A DNA stretch of 16,846 nucleotides. Origin: Aquificales bacterium (GTDB taxonomy: Bacteria > Aquificota > Aquificia > Aquificales > QOAS01). Numbering within the stretch: position 1 is the first letter of the stretch; the number at the start of each line of letters is the position of its first letter. The translations under genes were made by a program, and so were the position numbers. Location: positions 1 through 16,846 of the forward strand of contig JALVTI010000167.1 of the NCBI GenBank assembly GCA_027035985.1, read 5' to 3'. Positions 14,707 to 16,846 of this stretch are shown piece after piece. The notes beneath the pieces are model-generated. The model did no database searches. It was given only the letters and a program-made list of their open reading frames with translations, and was not told where the DNA came from.

Positions 14707-15389
14707 TTAAGGGTTGCGGATAAAACCCCTCTCTATAGGTGTGGAAACTATTTTTTTGAACTCCTCCTTAGGTAGGTATTTGGGGGTGTAGTCGTAGCCG
14801 AAGCGTCTCAAAAGGCGGACAAAAGCCCTAAGGTGGTTTCTGGAGCCCTTCGTCAGGTTGGCGTAAACTATGCGTATATCGCGGTTGTCGGTATTCTCCA
14901 TAGCCTTTTTGAGGTCGGTAATGTCCAGCTCCTCTATAAGCGCCCCCACCTTCAGGGCGTCGATGAGGGATTTTTCCCCTTCAGAGACCAATTTGTTGTA
15001 TAACTCCTGAATGTGCTTGTTGGTAAATACACCCACGCGGTCTATTACCGGGTCTTTCAGTCTGTATTTTTTATCAGGACGCCGACCATATCCATATGTC
15101 TCTGCTCGGAGCGGGCGATATTTCTAAAGATTGGAAGCCTCCACTTGCGGTATAGGGTCAAATAGACATCCCTTGCCAGTTTTTCCTCTTCCCTCATATA
15201 GAGGAGTTCCTCTTTCTCCTTTTCGCTCAACCTCTGTTTGGGTAGGTTTTCGACGTAATAGAGACCGTAAGGGGTTCCATAGTGGTATGTCCCTCCGTAG
15301 GAGTGAAAGTTATTTATCCCGGACCCCATTAGGGGGGCAAAGGCAAAAAGTATCCCCAATAGGGTTTTTGCAAATTTTTTTAGTTCCAT
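14707..15389 (-). pseudogene. DUF2202 ferritin-like protein, interrupted by a frameshift
   Basis: Two adjacent frames make one DUF2202 protein. The first (15057-15389, 110 residues) has a signal peptide (MELKKFAKTLLGILFAFAPLMG), a His/Tyr/Gly-rich linker and the N half of the ferritin-like bundle (LSEKEKEELLYMREEEKLARDVY, then NIARSEQRHMDMV). The second (14707-about 15056) carries the C half (GVFTNKHIQELYNKLV, ALKVGALIEELDITDL, GSRNHLRAFVRLL). They are joined by a -1 shift at a run of six A: after ATA the other frame reads AAA AAA TAC AGA CTG AAA GAC, giving family-like KKYRLKDP. One extra A would repair it. Glu and His of the ExxH type suggest a metal-binding, envelope-located protein. The state could be a true mutation, a sequencing error or programmed slippage. 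Confidence 0.85.
15066..15073 (-). other. Frameshift / possible slippery site A AAA AAT
   Basis: On the minus strand the zero-frame codons are ATA AAA AAT ACA, so the heptamer A AAA AAT fits the X XXY YYZ form for a -1 ribosomal shift. The run of six A (15067-15072) is also a place for polymerase slippage or base-calling error. The zero frame stops at TGA two codons later. Confidence 0.6.
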
Positions 15390-15407
15390 GTGTAGGGAAT
15401 TTAATGC

Positions 15408-15449
15408 GATATTCAAACCTATGTAGGTTTTGCAATACCTTTGAATATC
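15408..15449. promoter_or_regulatory. Nested inverted repeat in the divergent intergenic region
   Basis: Outer arms GATATTCAAA (15408-15417) and TTTGAATATC (15440-15449) are a perfect 10-base inverted pair. Inside them AAACCTA and TAGGTTT (15415-15421 and 15424-15430) form a second palindrome. The element lies between the DUF2202 gene (minus) and the 153-residue gene (plus), so it is well placed as a shared operator. Confidence 0.6.
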
Positions 15450-15470
15450 CTGAACGAGGATAGTTTAAAT
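15441..15470 (+). promoter_or_regulatory. Possible promoter of the sigma-like operon
   Basis: TTGAAT (15441-15446), an 18-base spacer and TTAAAT (15465-15470). The -35 lies inside the right arm of the inverted repeat, so a protein bound there would block it. Transcription would start about 11 bases before the ATG at 15489. Confidence 0.4.
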
Positions 15471-15488
15471 TTAATTATCTTCCTAAGA

Positions 15489-15950
15489 ATGGAAAGTTTA
15501 AAAGATATCTACCAAGATGTCTTTAACGACCTTTTAAAAAGAGCCACAAAAGGGTCTTTGGAGGAAAAAATTTGCCTTTGGTTAGGCACTAACTTAATAG
15601 AGGTGGAAAGATTAACCGGAAAAAATTTTTATTTCGCCAAAGGCAAAATTAGGAGACAGAGACCTTTTTTAAGTTGTTGGTATGAAGGTGATACATTTGT
15701 TGTGTTATTTTTATCGAGTACCTCAAAAGGAAATCAAAAAAGCGTCAATTTAACCTTTTGTCGGAATGAGGGATGCAAAGAATTTATTTTTTATGAGAAA
15801 GTTTACCTATTCCGCAACCGAAAAGGAAAATATGAAAAAATCTTTTTAAACAAATATCAAATAGAAAGTATTGGTAAGTTATGCGGGTGCTGTGAAAACC
15901 TCGAGAAATTAAAAAAGTTTTGTCTAAAAAAGGAGGATAATAATGGATAA
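15489..15950 (+). CDS. Cysteine-rich protein with possible PemK/MazF-like core
   Basis: A 153-residue protein that I do not recognise with certainty. The N terminus (1-40) is probably helical. The middle has a strand pattern like PemK/MazF SH3 barrels: RRQRPFLSCWYEGDTFVVLFLSS, later EKVYLF and KYQIESIGKL, echoing the family order of RP-V, a VxPITS-like strand and a terminal IGKL-like helix start. It has eight cysteines, including CRNEGC and a final CGCC with a later Cys, which could bind zinc. No catalytic assignment is made. The ATG at 15489 is preferred over the upstream TTG at 15441. Codon use is more AT-rich than in the housekeeping genes. Its end overlaps the next gene by 8 bases, so the two are translationally coupled. 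Confidence 0.7.
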   Translation: MESLKDIYQDVFNDLLKRATKGSLEEKICLWLGTNLIEVERLTGKNFYFAKGKIRRQRPFLSCWYEGDTFVVLFLSSTSKGNQKSVNLTFCRNEGCKEFIFYEKVYLFRNRKGKYEKIFLNKYQIESIGKLCGCCENLEKLKKFCLKKEDNNG

Positions 15951-16635
15951 ACCACTTAAGGATATAGTGTGGGAAATTTTAAAAAGCGATAAACCCGATA
16001 AAACCAAAAAACATTATTACCTATTCATCAAAAAGATAGTCGCACAGAAGGTTAGAAGCTATTTCCCCCAAGAGGACTATCAAAGTTGGGAATATCTTGC
16101 GGAGGAAATTACACAAGACTTTTTTCTTTGGCTATTGAAAGAGGAAAATAAACGAAAATTTTTAGAAAACAAAGATAGATTTACCTCCGGTTATTTTGTT
16201 AAAAAAATAAATGGTTTAATTATAGATCACCTTAGAAAGGTTGATACCCTTCAAAAACATATCCCAATCAGTTTGGACGAAAAAATAGAAGATGAAAGCA
16301 AAAATCTAACCTTAAAAGATTTTATTACCGACAAAAAATTTGAATTGGAATCTATCGACTGGATAGCCACGGCAGGGGCTTTTATTAAAACTTTAGAAAA
16401 CGAGCTTAAAGAGGACTACCTAAAAACTCTATGCTACTGGATTTTTAGGGATAAGTATTCCACCGATTGTTATCTCGAAAACCTTTCTTCGGCGGCTAAA
16501 TACAAAAGAATAGAGAGACTGAAAAAACTATTAAGGGAAATTCTGGAAAGACACCCTTTGGAAAAAGAGGAGTGGCAAAAATTTGTTGAGCTAATGGAGG
16601 TTTACTGTCAGAAAAGGTTTGGTAAATGCGTTTAA
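15943..16635 (+). CDS. Divergent sigma-70-like factor
   Basis: A 230-residue protein with a sigma-70 family layout. A region-2-like segment (about residues 45-105) has EEITQDFFLWLLKE, then GYFVKKINGLIIDHLRKVDT, matching the ECF pattern in which a conserved acidic helix is followed by a helix ending in IDHLRK. After an acidic linker (ISLDEKIEDES) comes a C-terminal helical segment (about 160-205) ending in SSAAKYKRIERLKKLLREIL, placed like the region 4 recognition helix. It would direct RNA polymerase to special promoters. A strong AAAGGAGG sits before the ATG. It lies between two small genes that may form its partners. Phage or plasmid sigma-like proteins are an alternative reading. Confidence 0.7.
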   Translation: MDKPLKDIVWEILKSDKPDKTKKHYYLFIKKIVAQKVRSYFPQEDYQSWEYLAEEITQDFFLWLLKEENKRKFLENKDRFTSGYFVKKINGLIIDHLRKVDTLQKHIPISLDEKIEDESKNLTLKDFITDKKFELESIDWIATAGAFIKTLENELKEDYLKTLCYWIFRDKYSTDCYLENLSSAAKYKRIERLKKLLREILERHPLEKEEWQKFVELMEVYCQKRFGKCV

Positions 16636-16657
16636 ACATTTTAAAGGGGGACAACCT

Positions 16658-16846
16658 ATGGACTTAGCGGAAGTATTGGAAACCTTGTATAAGATTTACG
16701 AGCAAGATATAAAGGAGGAAGACAATCCTCCCACAAGACCCCATTTGGACTATAAAGAAGGGGATATAGTTGAGCTAAAGGGAAATATTTACGTTTACCT
16801 ATGGAAAAAGAAAGGGGATAGATGGAAGGGGTTGCTTGCCACCCCA
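16658..16846 (+). CDS. Unknown protein, cut by the window end
   Basis: The first 63 codons of a gene running past the window. An AAAGGGGG ribosome binding site precedes the ATG and the gap to the sigma-like gene is 22 bases, so it belongs to the same operon. An acidic helix (MDLAEVLETLYKIYEQDI) is followed by a Pro-rich joint and a strand-rich part, YKEGDIVELKGNIYVYLW, then GDRWKGLLATP. GDIVEL and the final ATP-like strand recall the start of PemK/MazF barrels. It could be an anti-sigma or a second barrel protein; function is not assigned. Confidence 0.6.
   Translation, partial: MDLAEVLETLYKIYEQDIKEEDNPPTRPHLDYKEGDIVELKGNIYVYLWKKKGDRWKGLLATP

Noticed and set aside
14707..15416. Two separate small genes in the DUF2202 region
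   Set aside because: The pieces are contiguous halves of one family and a one-base shift at a six-A run joins them with family-like sequence, so they are treated as one broken gene.

Overview
The window looks like a chromosomal segment of a thermophilic bacterium, most likely from the Aquificota. The proteins are rich in Lys, Glu and Val. The leucyl-tRNA synthetase piece ends just before where the KMSKS half would begin, which matches the end of the split alpha subunit known from Aquifex. Many genes have no Shine-Dalgarno sequence but carry an AT-rich -10-like hexamer 7 to 12 bases before the start codon. The genus cannot be fixed by reading alone; the placement is an inference.

Positions 1 to about 14690 are a mosaic of small housekeeping units on both strands. 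From the left: acpP (minus) diverges from coaBC (plus). A minus-strand block follows, holding a DUF374-type acyltransferase, an N-acetylglutamate-synthase-like GNAT protein, a small cysteine protein, a DUF4416 protein and rimM. Next come tRNA-Arg(CCT) and dnaN on plus, which appear to share one strong promoter. The minus strand then carries a class B penicillin-binding protein (FtsI type), metG, an orphan internal piece of leuS, and yebC. The plus strand continues with a HAD phosphatase, tRNA-Pro(GGG) with its own promoter, and dxs. A metallophosphoesterase follows on minus. These genes serve lipid, CoA and isoprenoid precursor synthesis, translation, replication and septal wall synthesis, with no single pathway uniting them.

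The leuS piece and yebC lie between two copies of the same GC-rich palindrome, at about 9385 and 11070. Their three-base loops are inverted relative to each other. The leuS piece lacks both the HIGH half and the KMSKS half of the enzyme but has an intact frame. It is either one part of a synthetase split into three or a relic.

From about 14700 to the end the region looks accessory. A secreted DUF2202 ferritin-like gene is interrupted by a single-base frameshift in a six-A run. A divergent intergenic region with a nested inverted repeat separates it from an AT-rich operon. That operon encodes a cysteine-rich protein with a possible PemK/MazF-like (SH3 barrel) core, a divergent sigma-70-like factor, and a third protein cut by the window edge that may have a similar barrel. 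The combination resembles the CalpT/CalpS (MazF homologue plus ECF sigma) pair of type III CRISPR signalling described in Sulfurihydrogenibium, also an Aquificota. No Lon-SAVED protease, cas gene or CRISPR array is visible here, so the resemblance is a hypothesis. No intergenic stretch exceeds 300 bases; the longest (10973-11101) holds one palindrome.
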